The translations under genes were made by a program, and so were the position numbers. A DNA stretch of 64,000 nucleotides from CAIXOA01 sp041653635 (GTDB lineage: Archaea; Micrarchaeota; Micrarchaeia; Anstonellales; Bilamarchaeaceae): NCBI GenBank assembly GCA_041653635.1, contig JBAZFC010000001.1, positions 186,001 through 250,000 of the forward strand. Direction: 5' to 3'. Below are positions 1 to 9,202 of the stretch, one piece after another. The notes below the pieces were generated by a model. The model had not been told where the DNA came from. It saw nothing but the letters and a program-made list of their open reading frames with translations, and did not search any database. Each line of letters starts with the position of its first letter. Positions within the stretch are counted from its first letter, which is position 1.

Positions 1-5
1 AAAAC

Positions 6-1451
6 GTGCATTACAGCTTTCGTAGCAAGGATGGAAAGCGCAAGCTTATACCCCTCATTTCATGCGGGAACGGTGGTATCTCCGGAGCTAAAGCGGCAGA
101 TATCCTAATTACTGCCGAAGAATTAACTGTCGTTATAGAAAACAGCACAGCATCATGTTCGCTGGGCAACACTGAACCCACGGGACCAGTAACAAAACAA
201 AGGTTGCAAGAATTGCTCTTGTTGGACATGGGTGATGGAACAATCAACCCTAGTGATATCCTGCTAAGCTCTTGGAAAGACCCGCTCCCACCGCGATACT
301 TACAGCCGCTTGCCACCATTGAAACCGGCGGATTTGAAATGCGAACCGGATTCGTGCCAAACGCAACATTTGTGCAGGATTTCGCATCATCCAACAAGCT
401 CAGGGAATGGCTGAAGGACTCTCAGCTTAAGGTCGGCTGCGAGGGCGAATTGGACATAATACTCTATTACAACGGAATCGGCACGCGCGGGATTGAATGG
501 AATCCTGCGAGGGTTGAGGCGCCTGTTTTGCCTTCTGCGGAAAGAAGGGAATTTGTTGCCGCCGCATCCGGCAATGAGGTGGCGGTGCAGGAGTGCAGGA
601 GTGAAGCTGCCCCGGCTTCCCAGCAGGCTCCCATGCAATTCGCATACGATGCTTTTGAGTCCGTCCCAACAAGGTTCAGGAAAGAGAAACGGGTAAAGGA
701 GAAGCCCGTTGAAGCAAAGAATGTGGCAAGGGCGGAAAGCAAGGTAGAAAGAAAAGAGAAGCTGGTTAGGAGGGAGAAAGCTGGGTACAATCCCTCCGCA
801 AAACGTGCGGCGGAAGAAGCTCCATTCTGGAGGATAGACAGCAAGGGCAGGATGAAGCCCATGCATGCGCCTAGGGGGATGGACGATGGTGCGCCCGCCC
901 AGATGCCAAAATTGAAGGTTGGTGTTCCTAAACTAATGGGCAAATTGGTTTTTAGGCGGGAGAACACATCTCCTGTGAGATTAAACCGGGTTGCAGAGGC
1001 GAAAAATCCGGAGCTTTTGCAGGAAAAAAAGAAAAAGAGGAAGAGACGCCCTGAAATGAAGCAAGTGGGGGCTGAAAGGCCCGCGGAGAAGCCGAAGAGG
1101 CCTGCCGCGAAGGTCAGGTTCGGGGATGCGGTGCCGCTTTCCTCCGGAATACGGAGGAAGAAGGTGCGCCGCGAGATGCCTGTGGTGGAGTTGAAGAAGG
1201 AGAAAAAGGCGAAGCGCAGGGCGGAGAAAAGGAAGGAAATTGCCTTGGGGCAGGATGCGGCTATTTCCACGAAGAGGAAGGCACACAGGAAAGAGAAAGC
1301 GGTAATGCTGGACGCGGAAGGCAAGAAGAAAAGCCGCATGGAAGAAAAGAAAAGGGCGCGTAAGAGGCAGGCGGACACCGTAGAATACCTGGTTGCGAAG
1401 AAGGCCCGGGGCGGAAAGAGGAAGTATTGGGCTCCCCTCAGCCTGAGATAA
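6..1451 (+). CDS. Hypothetical protein with a long Lys/Arg-rich tail; possibly 5'-truncated
   Basis: The frame is open from the left edge. A GTG at position 6 could be the start, but it may be an internal codon of a gene that begins outside the window. Residues 1 to about 160 look like a globular, mixed-composition domain that I do not recognise. From about residue 225 to the end the chain is extremely basic and low in complexity, with runs of Lys and Arg mixed with Glu, Pro and Ala, as in disordered nucleic-acid-binding tails. Codons for the first 150 residues are visibly AT-richer than those of the tail, which hints at a mosaic origin. tRNA-Lys follows 62 bp downstream on the same strand. 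No function is assigned; a DNA- or RNA-binding role is a guess from charge alone. Confidence 0.6.
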   Translation: MHYSFRSKDGKRKLIPLISCGNGGISGAKAADILITAEELTVVIENSTASCSLGNTEPTGPVTKQRLQELLLLDMGDGTINPSDILLSSWKDPLPPRYLQPLATIETGGFEMRTGFVPNATFVQDFASSNKLREWLKDSQLKVGCEGELDIILYYNGIGTRGIEWNPARVEAPVLPSAERREFVAAASGNEVAVQECRSEAAPASQQAPMQFAYDAFESVPTRFRKEKRVKEKPVEAKNVARAESKVERKEKLVRREKAGYNPSAKRAAEEAPFWRIDSKGRMKPMHAPRGMDDGAPAQMPKLKVGVPKLMGKLVFRRENTSPVRLNRVAEAKNPELLQEKKKKRKRRPEMKQVGAERPAEKPKRPAAKVRFGDAVPLSSGIRRKKVRREMPVVELKKEKKAKRRAEKRKEIALGQDAAISTKRKAHRKEKAVMLDAEGKKKSRMEEKKRARKRQADTVEYLVAKKARGGKRKYWAPLSLR

Positions 1452-1513
1452 CGTATAAAAAGTGTTCTAGTGCTTTTATATTCTGCTTTCTGATTCCCTA
1501 GAAATATGGAATT

Positions 1514-1588
1514 GGGCCTGTAGCTCAGCTTGGCCAGAGCGCCGGACTCTTAATCCGGGTGTCGGGGGTTCAAATCCCCTCAGGCCCG
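1514..1588 (+). tRNA. tRNA-Lys (anticodon CUU)
   Basis: The seven-base acceptor stem GGGCCTG pairs with CAGGCCC, followed by a G discriminator. The anticodon stem CCGGA/TCCGG encloses the loop CTCTTAA, giving anticodon CTT, and the T-loop reads TTCAAAT. No intron and no encoded CCA are present. A likely box A (TTTTATATT) lies about 35 bp upstream. It is convergent with cysS, which ends 2 bp after the tRNA. Confidence 0.95.
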
Positions 1589-1590
1589 CT

Positions 1591-2994
1591 CTATCGTTTT
1601 TCTATTCTCCACTTCACTCCTTTCTCGCCGTCCTCAAGCACGACGCCCAGTTCGCTGAGGCGCTTCCTTATCTCATCTGACATTCCGTAATTTTTCTCCT
1701 TGCGGGCCTTTTCCCTCAAATCAATCAATAGTGAGACCAATTTTTCAGTCATTTCCGGCATCTCAATCTCCTCCTTCTTCAATCCCAAAACCCAGAGCAT
1801 CTGCTCAAGCTTTTCGCGTACGGCGGCGAGCTGCCCGAGGTCCGGCTTCGCCTTCTCCAACTGTGAAAAGGAAAGGGATGCGAGGTTGAAGAGGTGCGCA
1901 ATCGCACCTGGGGTGTCAAAATCATCTTCCATGCAGGCGTAGAATCCGGAAATCTCCGCATCTGAATCCTTGCGGAAGGACTTGTCCGGCGGGGAGGGTT
2001 TCTCCTCTGTTAATGCGTCGTCCAGCATCGCCCATAAATTGAAGATGCGCTTCACGGATTCCTCTGCGGAGCGTATGGAGTCCTCGCTGTAATCCACGGG
2101 GCTCCTGTAATGGCTGCGGAGGAAGAACAAACGCACTGCATTGGGCGAGTGCCTGGATAAAAGGTCCTTGAGGGTGATGAAATTGCCTAAAGATTTGCTC
2201 ATCTTTTCCCCATTAACGGTGAGGAAGCCGGTGTGCATCCAGAAGCGGGAGAACTGGCGGCTGGCGGCCCCTTCCGCCTGCGCTATTTCGTTCTCATGGT
2301 GCGGGAAAATCAAATCCCTTGCGCCGCCGTGGATGTCCAAGGGCTTTCCGCCCGTGTATTTCATCGCCATGGCGGAGCATTCTATGTGCCAGCCGGGGCG
2401 GCCTATGCCCCATGGGGAATCAAAGGTGAGGACATCCTCACCCTTCTTCCAGAGGGCGAAATCCTCGGGATGTTCTTTCGTCTCGTCCGCCTCTATGCGC
2501 GAGCCCTTCTTTATCTCGTCCATCTTCTGGCCGGAGAGCTTCCCGTAATTGCGGAACTTCTTGACGGAGAAATAGACGCCTGTTTTGGTTTCGTAGGCGA
2601 GGCCGTTCTTCTGGATTTTTTGTATCATTTCTATGATTTCGGGAATGTGCTCGCTCACTTTTGGGTAAACGTTTGCGCGGAGGACGTTCAAAAGGTCAAA
2701 CAATTCCAAAGCTTCGCCCTGGAAGCGCTCCGCGAGGTCCTGGGGCGGGATTTTGGTCTCGCGGCTCCGGTTGAATATCTTATCCTCCACGTCCGTTACG
2801 TTCTGGATGTGGAAAACGTCCGCGCCCTTCTGCATGAGGCAGCGCTTGATTGTGTCAAAGGCGACATAGGTGCGGGCGTGGCCGACATGGGCATGGTCGT
2901 AGGGCGTGAGGCCGCACACGTAGATGTAGAGTTTGCCGCCCTCCTTTGCGCCGAACGTTTCCTTTTTCCTGGTGAGGGTGTTGAATATGAGCAT
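1591..2994 (-). CDS. cysS: Cysteinyl-tRNA synthetase
   Basis: This cytoplasmic class I aminoacyl-tRNA synthetase charges tRNA-Cys with cysteine using ATP. The 467-residue length is normal for the family. Near the N-terminus it has the zinc-ligand Cys in CGLTPYDHAHVGHARTYV, which also contains the HIGH-type signature. KMSKSLGN, the KMSKS loop, sits near residue 267. The WHIECSAMAM stretch supplies further family-typical zinc and substrate residues. The ATG at 2994 follows an AGGTG-like Shine-Dalgarno sequence. A TTTATAA element near 3024-3030 lies between this gene and the divergent DUF4870-like gene and could serve both. The matching tRNA-Cys gene is elsewhere in the window, at 46.4 kb. Confidence 0.97.
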   Translation of the reverse strand: MLIFNTLTRKKETFGAKEGGKLYIYVCGLTPYDHAHVGHARTYVAFDTIKRCLMQKGADVFHIQNVTDVEDKIFNRSRETKIPPQDLAERFQGEALELFDLLNVLRANVYPKVSEHIPEIIEMIQKIQKNGLAYETKTGVYFSVKKFRNYGKLSGQKMDEIKKGSRIEADETKEHPEDFALWKKGEDVLTFDSPWGIGRPGWHIECSAMAMKYTGGKPLDIHGGARDLIFPHHENEIAQAEGAASRQFSRFWMHTGFLTVNGEKMSKSLGNFITLKDLLSRHSPNAVRLFFLRSHYRSPVDYSEDSIRSAEESVKRIFNLWAMLDDALTEEKPSPPDKSFRKDSDAEISGFYACMEDDFDTPGAIAHLFNLASLSFSQLEKAKPDLGQLAAVREKLEQMLWVLGLKKEEIEMPEMTEKLVSLLIDLREKARKEKNYGMSDEIRKRLSELGVVLEDGEKGVKWRIEKR

Positions 2995-3064
2995 TATTGC
3001 ACCTGTTGGCTCTCCCTGAAAGATTTATAATGTCCTCCCTTTTAATGCATAGTGGTGATTTTCA

Positions 3065-3445
3065 ATGGCGGAAGAAAAGAAGAAGGCTGCGGATCCGGCG
3101 CCTAGCTCTGGAAGCAGCGATTCCAACCTGTTCGGCATGCTTTGCTACCTGATAAGCTTCTGGGTTCCTCTGTTCGTGCTGTTCACTGACAAGAAGAACG
3201 ACAAGTTCGTGGCGTTCCACGCATACCAGGACCTCCTGCTCACTGCTGTGACGATCGTGTACTCGATTGTGCTGAGCATAGTGGCTTCAGTGCTTACTAT
3301 GGTCACTGGAATCGGCGGCTTCTGCGTAATGCCCCTGATGTTCCTGCCCATACTCGTGATACTGTTCATGATGTGGAAGGCTTGGCAGGGAGAGAGGTAC
3401 AAGCTGCCTGTCATCGGCGACATGGCGGAGAAGTACGTCAAATAA
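3065..3445 (+). CDS. DUF4870-like small membrane protein
   Basis: This 126-residue protein has a hydrophilic, Lys/Ala/Ser-rich N-terminus of about 22 residues. Three hydrophobic segments follow, at roughly residues 24-40, 57-80 and 85-103. The sequence between the first two, including a DKKNDKFVAFHAYQ stretch, matches the common DUF4870 (Tic20-like fold) pattern in which a charged loop with FHA and Q precedes the second helix. The start is supported by a perfect GGTGAT Shine-Dalgarno 6 bp upstream of ATG. Its biochemical function is not known. A T-rich tract at 3446-3480 probably terminates transcription before the convergent polymerase operon. Confidence 0.75.
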   Translation: MAEEKKKAADPAPSSGSSDSNLFGMLCYLISFWVPLFVLFTDKKNDKFVAFHAYQDLLLTAVTIVYSIVLSIVASVLTMVTGIGGFCVMPLMFLPILVILFMMWKAWQGERYKLPVIGDMAEKYVK

Positions 3446-3496
3446 TCCTTTAGTTTTTATTTTTCTTGTTTTTGTTTTTCTTTTCTTTAGCGCCAG

Positions 3497-6400
3497 CTAC
3501 ATGAAGTCGGACAATCCCTTCTGCTCCACCTTCTCGTCGCGGAAGACGCTGTCTATCTCCTTTTCAACGAGTTCAAGGCGCTGCTTCAGGTAGAAGGGCA
3601 ATCCATACTCGTCAATCATCCGCATGGATACCTTTAGGTATTTCTCTATGCCGCCCTTGTTTATGGTGAGGAGGATTTTGCCCCCGCAGCGGGAGCATTT
3701 GCCTATGAGGGGTGGGCGGCGGAAGATTTCGTTGCAATCAACGCAGCGGAAGGACTGCCGCGAGAAGGAGCGGAGGTTTCCGTAGATGTCCGGGATGAAA
3801 TGGGAGAGGATGAGGCGCTCCGCCGCGTCCTTGGAATCAACGGCGCGGATGAGGGAGTGGAGGCGGAACTCCGCCTCTATCTTCTGCGGGATGGAGTCCA
3901 GCGTTATATAATTGGTGACCATGGGGCCCTCGTTGAGGGAGGTGGTGTCAAACATGAAGCGGAGGTCGCCGTATTGCTCGGGCTTGCCCAGGAGGTCCTT
4001 CACAGTGGCGAGCTTGATGTCGCCGGGGAAGGTGAGCTTCTCGCATGCCTGGTAGAAGTCAAGTGGGTATTTGCTGACCACTTCCATCCCATGCACCTCG
4101 TCATCAACTTCCAGCGGGTTTATCATGGGGGTGAGCAGGAGCGGGGCGTCCATAGTCCCTCCCCTCTTGCTGGATAAGTAAGAGCGGGAGAAATTCAAGA
4201 GGGCGTCCATGAGGAGCATTATTGCGTCCTCGTCCCCGTCGCAATTCCTTCTTTTTGCAGTATGAAAATAGGGATGGGCGTAGCCCACATTCGCATCGGT
4301 ATAGCCTATGATGCGGGCGAGGACGCAGGCTGAGGTGTGGGGGGAGAGCCCCACGACCATGTGGCCTATGAGGTCCTTCCCGTTCCTGAGCTTGTAGAAG
4401 GGGTGCAGCCCGTAGAGGTTTATGAGGGTGTCGTCCAGGAAATTCGCGACATTTGCGAGGTAATCAAGGCCGTGGCGGGAGACGAGGATGTCCTGGGGCA
4501 TGAGGGCGACTATCTGGGTGTCGGAGGTGATGGGCTTGCCTTCGGAATCCTGCGTGTAGCCAAGGGCCTTTATTCCATCAACGGTCTGGTTTATCTCGGA
4601 GATGCGGAAGTGGGTGATGGGGACGTCCGTGGCGTCAAAGCGGGAGGTGCCGTCCTTATACACATAAACAGAGTGCTTGGCGCGGTAAAATCCTTTTTCA
4701 AGGCGCTCCGGGATGCGGGAGTCGCTGAAGAGCCCCTTCACCCCCTTGAGGTCCGGGGGCATGAAGCCGAGTTCTGTGCGTGTCTTCTCCATTATGGAGA
4801 TAAGTTCAAGCGGGCGGTAATCGTAGGCCTGGGTGGGCATGCCGCAGTGCTCCTTTTCCTTGGTGACGGCGCCGCACTTGTGGCAGACTAGCTCCGTGGT
4901 GGCGAGGGCGCCGCAGGAGTGGCAGCGCGGGGAGAAGGTCGGCTTCCCGCAGCCGCTGCAACGGAAACGGGCTATTTCAACGTTTATGCCGCGCTCCTTT
5001 TCTCTTCCCTTAAGGGATTTGTAGAGCTTTACCAAACTGCGGTTCTTGGGCGAGCCGGTGGGGAAAAGGATGTTCGGGCTCCCCGGCATTATCCTCTCCT
5101 TGGCCTTCTCGGGCCTGCCCATCCTTGCGCCTACATATGTGGGGCATTTCCTGCGGATGGTTATGCCGGAGAGGCGGCGCATGTTTTCCATCACATCCGT
5201 ATTCGGGTCTATGGAGAATGAGGAGGAATCAAGCTTCTGGCCCATGAGGAGGCCCAGGGAGGAGAGTAGCGCGAAGGCGTCGTCACCGGAGAGGATTAGG
5301 TTCTGGCCATCAACCTTGTGCTCAACATACAGGTTCTCAAGGATATACTTTTCCTTGTCCAGCTGGATGATGAATTCGCGGAGATGGTTGCCCTCCCAGG
5401 TTGGCGTCCCTTTGGATAAGTAATGGGCGAGCGAGGAAATCTCATCGTGGGTGAGGTCGTGCCAGGGATAAGTGTAATCTGGATGGAGGGGGATGTTGCT
5501 CTTGCGCGAGAACTCAAATGCGTCCTGCGCGCAGTGGAATTGCGGGATGGAAAGGTCCGCGGCCTCTATCTCGGCCTCCCACCATTCCCTGCAGTAGCCG
5601 GAGGGCATGAGCGGATGATTGGACTTGAGGAAATCGCCGAAGGTCACGAGCATGTCGCCTAGGAAGAGTATCTTTTCAACTTTGTCGCGGAGGGATTGTG
5701 CCTCCTGCGCGCTCCTCACCTTCATCACTGAGCCGCCCTTGAGCCGGACGACCGGGGGCTCTATGGAGTCGCACACGGTGACGATGCAGCCCTTGCCCGG
5801 GCGCTCAACCTTCATGTGGGTGCCGTTTGCGGGGAAGGAATCCAGGAGCACCATCGCGCCGGGATGGAGGTTCCTTGCCATTATGCCGTTCGTGCGGCTC
5901 CTCCCATAGCGGAGGCGGAAACCGCCCTTTGCCATGGGGTAGCTGAAGACAGGGCGGCCGGCGACCAGCCCTTCCAAATAAGTGAAGTCGGGCTTCACTT
6001 CCACTTTGTCCTCCCTCTTCTTCACCTTGATTACATCTTGCAGCCAGTTCCAATCTAAGCCGTACTTGCTTGCCTGCTTGAGCACCTTGGGGGCCTTCTG
6101 CGCAATGCCTTCGCAGATGACGAGGGGGATGCCTCCGCGTACGCGGTTGCTCTTCACGCGGTCAAGGTCGCGGTGCACGGAAACCTCAACATCTTCCGTG
6201 GGGTCGCCGTCTATGCACACCGGGCAGTTGCGCACTATGTGGGCGACGTGCTCGTCCGGCGGCTTATACTGCAAATGGTTGCAGCGGTTCTCATACACAT
6301 TCACCTCTTCCACATACCTGGCAACTTCGGTCTCGGTCGGGCGGTAGTTGCCTATGCCGCACCTTTTCCTCGCGATGTCAGCGAAGACGACGCTGAGGGC

Positions 6401-6838
6401 GGCGACCGTGCCGCCTGCAGAGCGGATTGGGCCTGCGAAATGCAGCGAGACGTAATCGGTGCCGTCTGGGTTTTCATTTATGCTCAGCTCGGTTATGCCT
6501 TCTGTGGGCGCGACCAGGACGCCTTCGGTGAGGAGGCCGACCGCGGTCCTCACCGCCTGCTCCATGAGCTTCTGCGGGGTTCCCTTGGAAAATTCCCCAG
6601 CGGCAATCCTGCCCGCGAGGTCAAACGCGATTGCGGTGCGCGGCTGGCCCCCGGCTTCCATCTTCCTTATCACTTCCGCGATTCCTACCGGGCCCACCAG
6701 CCCTTCCACGCGGGCGGCTACGTCTTTTGTAACCAGGATTTCCACCTTGTCGGAGGGGTCAAAGCCCTTGCTGCGTGCCTCTGAGGCGACCGCATGCGCG
6801 CGGTCCAGTTCATTCCTCAGTGATTCGAAGTAATCCAT
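3497..6838 (-). CDS. polC: DNA polymerase D large subunit DP2 (catalytic)
   Basis: This is the catalytic subunit of the archaeal replicative polymerase D, with a two-barrel active site like that of RNA polymerase. At 1113 residues it is a normal intein-free DP2. Recognisable parts are the N-terminal domain with EGITELSINENPDGTDYVSLHF, the central zinc-binding cysteines (CSGCGKPTFSPRCHSCG and CHKCG), the conserved catalytic stretch NCDGDEDAIMLLMDALLNFS with its DxD acidic residues, and a C-terminal zinc finger (CVDCNEIF ... CSRCGG). The C-terminal GLSDFM may be a PCNA-interaction tail, but that is a guess. Its start lies 4 bp after the DP1 stop, so DP1 and DP2 are cotranscribed and probably translated in a coupled way. 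Confidence 0.97.
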   Translation of the reverse strand: MDYFESLRNELDRAHAVASEARSKGFDPSDKVEILVTKDVAARVEGLVGPVGIAEVIRKMEAGGQPRTAIAFDLAGRIAAGEFSKGTPQKLMEQAVRTAVGLLTEGVLVAPTEGITELSINENPDGTDYVSLHFAGPIRSAGGTVAALSVVFADIARKRCGIGNYRPTETEVARYVEEVNVYENRCNHLQYKPPDEHVAHIVRNCPVCIDGDPTEDVEVSVHRDLDRVKSNRVRGGIPLVICEGIAQKAPKVLKQASKYGLDWNWLQDVIKVKKREDKVEVKPDFTYLEGLVAGRPVFSYPMAKGGFRLRYGRSRTNGIMARNLHPGAMVLLDSFPANGTHMKVERPGKGCIVTVCDSIEPPVVRLKGGSVMKVRSAQEAQSLRDKVEKILFLGDMLVTFGDFLKSNHPLMPSGYCREWWEAEIEAADLSIPQFHCAQDAFEFSRKSNIPLHPDYTYPWHDLTHDEISSLAHYLSKGTPTWEGNHLREFIIQLDKEKYILENLYVEHKVDGQNLILSGDDAFALLSSLGLLMGQKLDSSSFSIDPNTDVMENMRRLSGITIRRKCPTYVGARMGRPEKAKERIMPGSPNILFPTGSPKNRSLVKLYKSLKGREKERGINVEIARFRCSGCGKPTFSPRCHSCGALATTELVCHKCGAVTKEKEHCGMPTQAYDYRPLELISIMEKTRTELGFMPPDLKGVKGLFSDSRIPERLEKGFYRAKHSVYVYKDGTSRFDATDVPITHFRISEINQTVDGIKALGYTQDSEGKPITSDTQIVALMPQDILVSRHGLDYLANVANFLDDTLINLYGLHPFYKLRNGKDLIGHMVVGLSPHTSACVLARIIGYTDANVGYAHPYFHTAKRRNCDGDEDAIMLLMDALLNFSRSYLSSKRGGTMDAPLLLTPMINPLEVDDEVHGMEVVSKYPLDFYQACEKLTFPGDIKLATVKDLLGKPEQYGDLRFMFDTTSLNEGPMVTNYITLDSIPQKIEAEFRLHSLIRAVDSKDAAERLILSHFIPDIYGNLRSFSRQSFRCVDCNEIFRRPPLIGKCSRCGGKILLTINKGGIEKYLKVSMRMIDEYGLPFYLKQRLELVEKEIDSVFRDEKVEQKGLSDFM

Positions 6839-6842
6839 TTTC

Positions 6843-8288
6843 CTACCTCGAGAAATCCAGCGTGCGAAGCGCGTCTGTCTTCAGTTCGAGCACCGGCACC
6901 CTCCCGGGGGTGGGTATGTGGCCCTGCCTCAGCTGGAAATCGGTCGTGCTCTGGAAAGTGCCGGAGTTTATTACGAGCGTTCCCCGGTATTTCGTGTAGC
7001 CGTTCTTGTGCACGTGGCCGAAGTGCAGGACGTCGGGTTCCTTTTCTATGAGCATGTAATCCATCCTTTCCGGGACGATGGCGTTCCCGCCGAAAATAGT
7101 GGATAAGTGCCTTCTCTTGAGGCATTCCACCATCACCTGCTCCGGCTTGTCGTAGGAGAGCTTGGGCATGGAGGCAATCCAGGAATCGGTGGAGGTGCCG
7201 TGGTAGATGAGGTGGTCGGAGCTCTCAATGGTGGCGTAGGCGGGGCTGCCTATGAGATGTACGTCGCTCTTCACCATGTCCGTGGGGATTGCCGGCATCG
7301 GCTCGCCCCTGCGCACTGCGTCGTGGTTGCCGGGGCCGACTATCACCTCTATGTAATCCGGAAGGGAATTTATGAAGGCGTCAAATTGCTCGTATTGCTT
7401 ATAGATGTCCTTTATCGTGAGCTCGCGCTCCTGGTTCGGGTAAATTCCTATGCCATCAACGAGGTCGCCGGCGATTGAGATGTATTTTATTTTTCCGGCC
7501 AGCTCGGGGTTGCCGCGGTTCCCGTGGAGCCAGTCCACGAATCCGTCCAGGTATGGCTGGAGGAACTTGTTGCTGCCGAGATGGATGTCAGAGAGGTAGG
7601 CGACGGCGACGTCCTTCTCGCACACCTTGCGGTCGCGGGAAATCGGGAGGTCGGGGAACTCGAATTCCTCCACCACGATGAAGGCGTTGGTGACCTTTCC
7701 GAAGACCGCGATTATGTCGTCGCGCACGAGCATCTTTGAACGCCCGAACGTTTTGTCGTCGCGCTGGGAGAATAGTATCTTGAACTTGCCCTCCAGGTCC
7801 TCAACGTCCATTAGGATATTATTGTTCTTTGTCTGGCGGATGTCGGTTATCATGACTATGGACTTTACCTTCTGGCCCTCCACCTTCTTCATTTCGGTGA
7901 GCGCGGCCTCGGGGTATTTGGACGAGTATGCGGTGAGCATGCGGGAGAGGCGCTGGAACCTGTCGCGGAAATAGGCGACGAAATCATCAACCGTGCCGCT
8001 GCCCCTGGACTTGCCCGTGACGTCCAGCTTCTCGTGGAAGCGGAGGGAGGATTCATATTCCTTGGCGAGGGGGCGGAAATCGGAGGGCGGGATGAACTTT
8101 GCCTTCTGCTCGGCATCGAGGGGCTCTTCCTTCTTTTCGTTCTTTTGCTCTATGAGCAGTTTTACGTCCTCTTCGGTAATGAAATTCTTCTGGAGGGAAA
8201 GGAGTTCCTCGGCTGGGATGGAAGAAGAATCAGCAAGCTTTTCCGCCTCCAGAGAAATCCTGACGCCCTTTTCCAGCAGCGCCTTCAT
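6843..8288 (-). CDS. polB: DNA polymerase D small subunit DP1 (proofreading exonuclease)
   Basis: This is the 3'-5' exonuclease subunit of polymerase D. The C-terminal calcineurin-like phosphoesterase domain has intact metal-binding motifs in order: DIHLGSN, GDLVDG, GPGNHDAVRR, a His in LIYHGTS, and FGHVHKNG. An OB-fold precedes them. The N-terminal 110 residues are helical and charged, as in other DP1 proteins. The frame is open to 8333, but ATG 8288 starts 5 bp after the UPF0147 stop. GTG 8297 is an alternative start. It forms an operon with UPF0147 upstream and DP2 downstream. Confidence 0.95.
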   Translation of the reverse strand: MKALLEKGVRISLEAEKLADSSSIPAEELLSLQKNFITEEDVKLLIEQKNEKKEEPLDAEQKAKFIPPSDFRPLAKEYESSLRFHEKLDVTGKSRGSGTVDDFVAYFRDRFQRLSRMLTAYSSKYPEAALTEMKKVEGQKVKSIVMITDIRQTKNNNILMDVEDLEGKFKILFSQRDDKTFGRSKMLVRDDIIAVFGKVTNAFIVVEEFEFPDLPISRDRKVCEKDVAVAYLSDIHLGSNKFLQPYLDGFVDWLHGNRGNPELAGKIKYISIAGDLVDGIGIYPNQERELTIKDIYKQYEQFDAFINSLPDYIEVIVGPGNHDAVRRGEPMPAIPTDMVKSDVHLIGSPAYATIESSDHLIYHGTSTDSWIASMPKLSYDKPEQVMVECLKRRHLSTIFGGNAIVPERMDYMLIEKEPDVLHFGHVHKNGYTKYRGTLVINSGTFQSTTDFQLRQGHIPTPGRVPVLELKTDALRTLDFSR

Positions 8289-8293
8289 CCATT

Positions 8294-8539
8294 TCACTTT
8301 TTGATGGACTCCAGGGCGCTGAGGATGTTCCATATCTGCATGCGCGCATGCTGCGGCATGTTCACATCCTCGCTGACCGATTCAATAGAGTAGATTGCGG
8401 CGCTAACGCGCACGGTCAGCTCATCCGGGGAAGTTAATCTCCCCTTCGCCTCCTCAAGGGCCCTGCGGATGTTCTTGGGGACCGTCGTGTCCCCGGAGAC
8501 TCCATCAATGAGCCCGACGATTTCATTTACGGATACCAT
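8294..8539 (-). CDS. UPF0147 family protein
   Basis: This 81-residue all-helical protein matches the archaeal UPF0147 family (a conserved TVPKNIRRALEEAKGRL-type core and an N-terminal helical hairpin). The family has no firm biochemical function. Here it is the first gene of the polymerase D operon, with the DP1 start 5 bp beyond its stop. A GAGG sequence about 10 bp upstream of ATG may be the ribosome binding site. The location suggests coexpression with replication proteins, which does not by itself prove a replication role. Confidence 0.85.
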   Translation of the reverse strand: MVSVNEIVGLIDGVSGDTTVPKNIRRALEEAKGRLTSPDELTVRVSAAIYSIESVSEDVNMPQHARMQIWNILSALESIKK

Positions 8540-8669
8540 GCCATCATCCTCTTAGTTGCCCGAAGGGCATAACAAGCAGAAGAGTATTGGGCGTAGGGAT
8601 TTTTATTATTGCTTGAACGCGCCAGCAGTTATCCTTTTTAACCAGAATGAACGCTTAATTATTTGAGGC

Positions 8670-8744
8670 GGGCCCGTAGCGCAGCCTGGACAGCGCGGCA
8701 GCCTTCTAAGCTGTAGGTCGTGGGTTCAAATCCCACCGGGCCCG
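8670..8744 (+). tRNA. tRNA-Arg (anticodon UCU)
   Basis: The acceptor stem GGGCCCG pairs with CGGGCCC, with a G discriminator. The anticodon arm GCAGC/GCTGT encloses CTTCTAA, giving anticodon TCT, which reads AGA and AGG. The T-loop reads TTCAAAT. There is no intron and no encoded CCA. A TTTTTAAC box A lies about 35 bp upstream. Confidence 0.95.
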
Positions 8745-8790
8745 AAAGTAATTTAATTGCGGAAGGAAGGAATGGATAGGTGCATACCAC

Positions 8791-9165
8791 ATGGCGAGGC
8801 CGGTTGAAAAGGAAAGGAGCGTGATGGATAGGGTGAGGGCCGGGGAACTTACGCTCGCCGATATAACTCCGGTTAAGGTTGGGGCGCCGGAACGCGCAAG
8901 CGAATTCGCAAAGGAAACCGAGGTGGAGGCGCCGCGTGAGGAGAGGGCTGCAACCCGCAGGGAGGAAAGGCGGGCGGCACGCGAGGAGGAAAGGCCGGAA
9001 ATTGAGGAGGCTACTGCGCAGGAGGAGAAGCCCGCGAAACGGAACCTTGCCTCGGTACCGGTGAAAAGCGACGAGTTTGACATAGCGTTTGAGGAGGCGG
9101 GTGCGCCTGTGCAGAAAAGCGAGAAGAAAAAGAAGAAGGGCAGCGACGAGGACTTCCTCTTCTAG
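8791..9165 (+). CDS. Hypothetical charged small protein
   Basis: This 124-residue protein is rich in Glu, Arg, Lys and Ala. It has a predicted disordered or coiled-coil middle (residues about 45-85) and a Lys run followed by an acidic-aromatic C-terminus ending SDEDFLF. The start is supported by AGGTG about 9 bp upstream of ATG and by an AT-rich box A (TAATTTAATT) near 8750. It lies between tRNA-Arg and an endonuclease IV-like gene. I do not recognise the family. The short end motif looks like a protein-docking tail, but nothing shows the partner. Composition is like that of its neighbours, so transfer is not indicated. Confidence 0.6.
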   Translation: MARPVEKERSVMDRVRAGELTLADITPVKVGAPERASEFAKETEVEAPREERAATRREERRAAREEERPEIEEATAQEEKPAKRNLASVPVKSDEFDIAFEEAGAPVQKSEKKKKKGSDEDFLF

Positions 9166-9202
9166 GGAAAGGGATATAATTTTCATCTTATTCTGCTAAT
9201 GC

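Noticed and set aside
467..1378. Long minus-strand open frame (303 codons) opposite the first gene
   Set aside because: It is the antisense of a Lys/Arg-rich coding region, giving a Phe/Ser/Leu-rich translation with no promoter or ribosome site; a shadow frame.
8659..9186. Minus-strand frame covering tRNA-Arg and the charged small gene
   Set aside because: It runs through a tRNA gene and has Leu/Arg-rich shadow composition; the plus-strand gene has a Shine-Dalgarno and box A.
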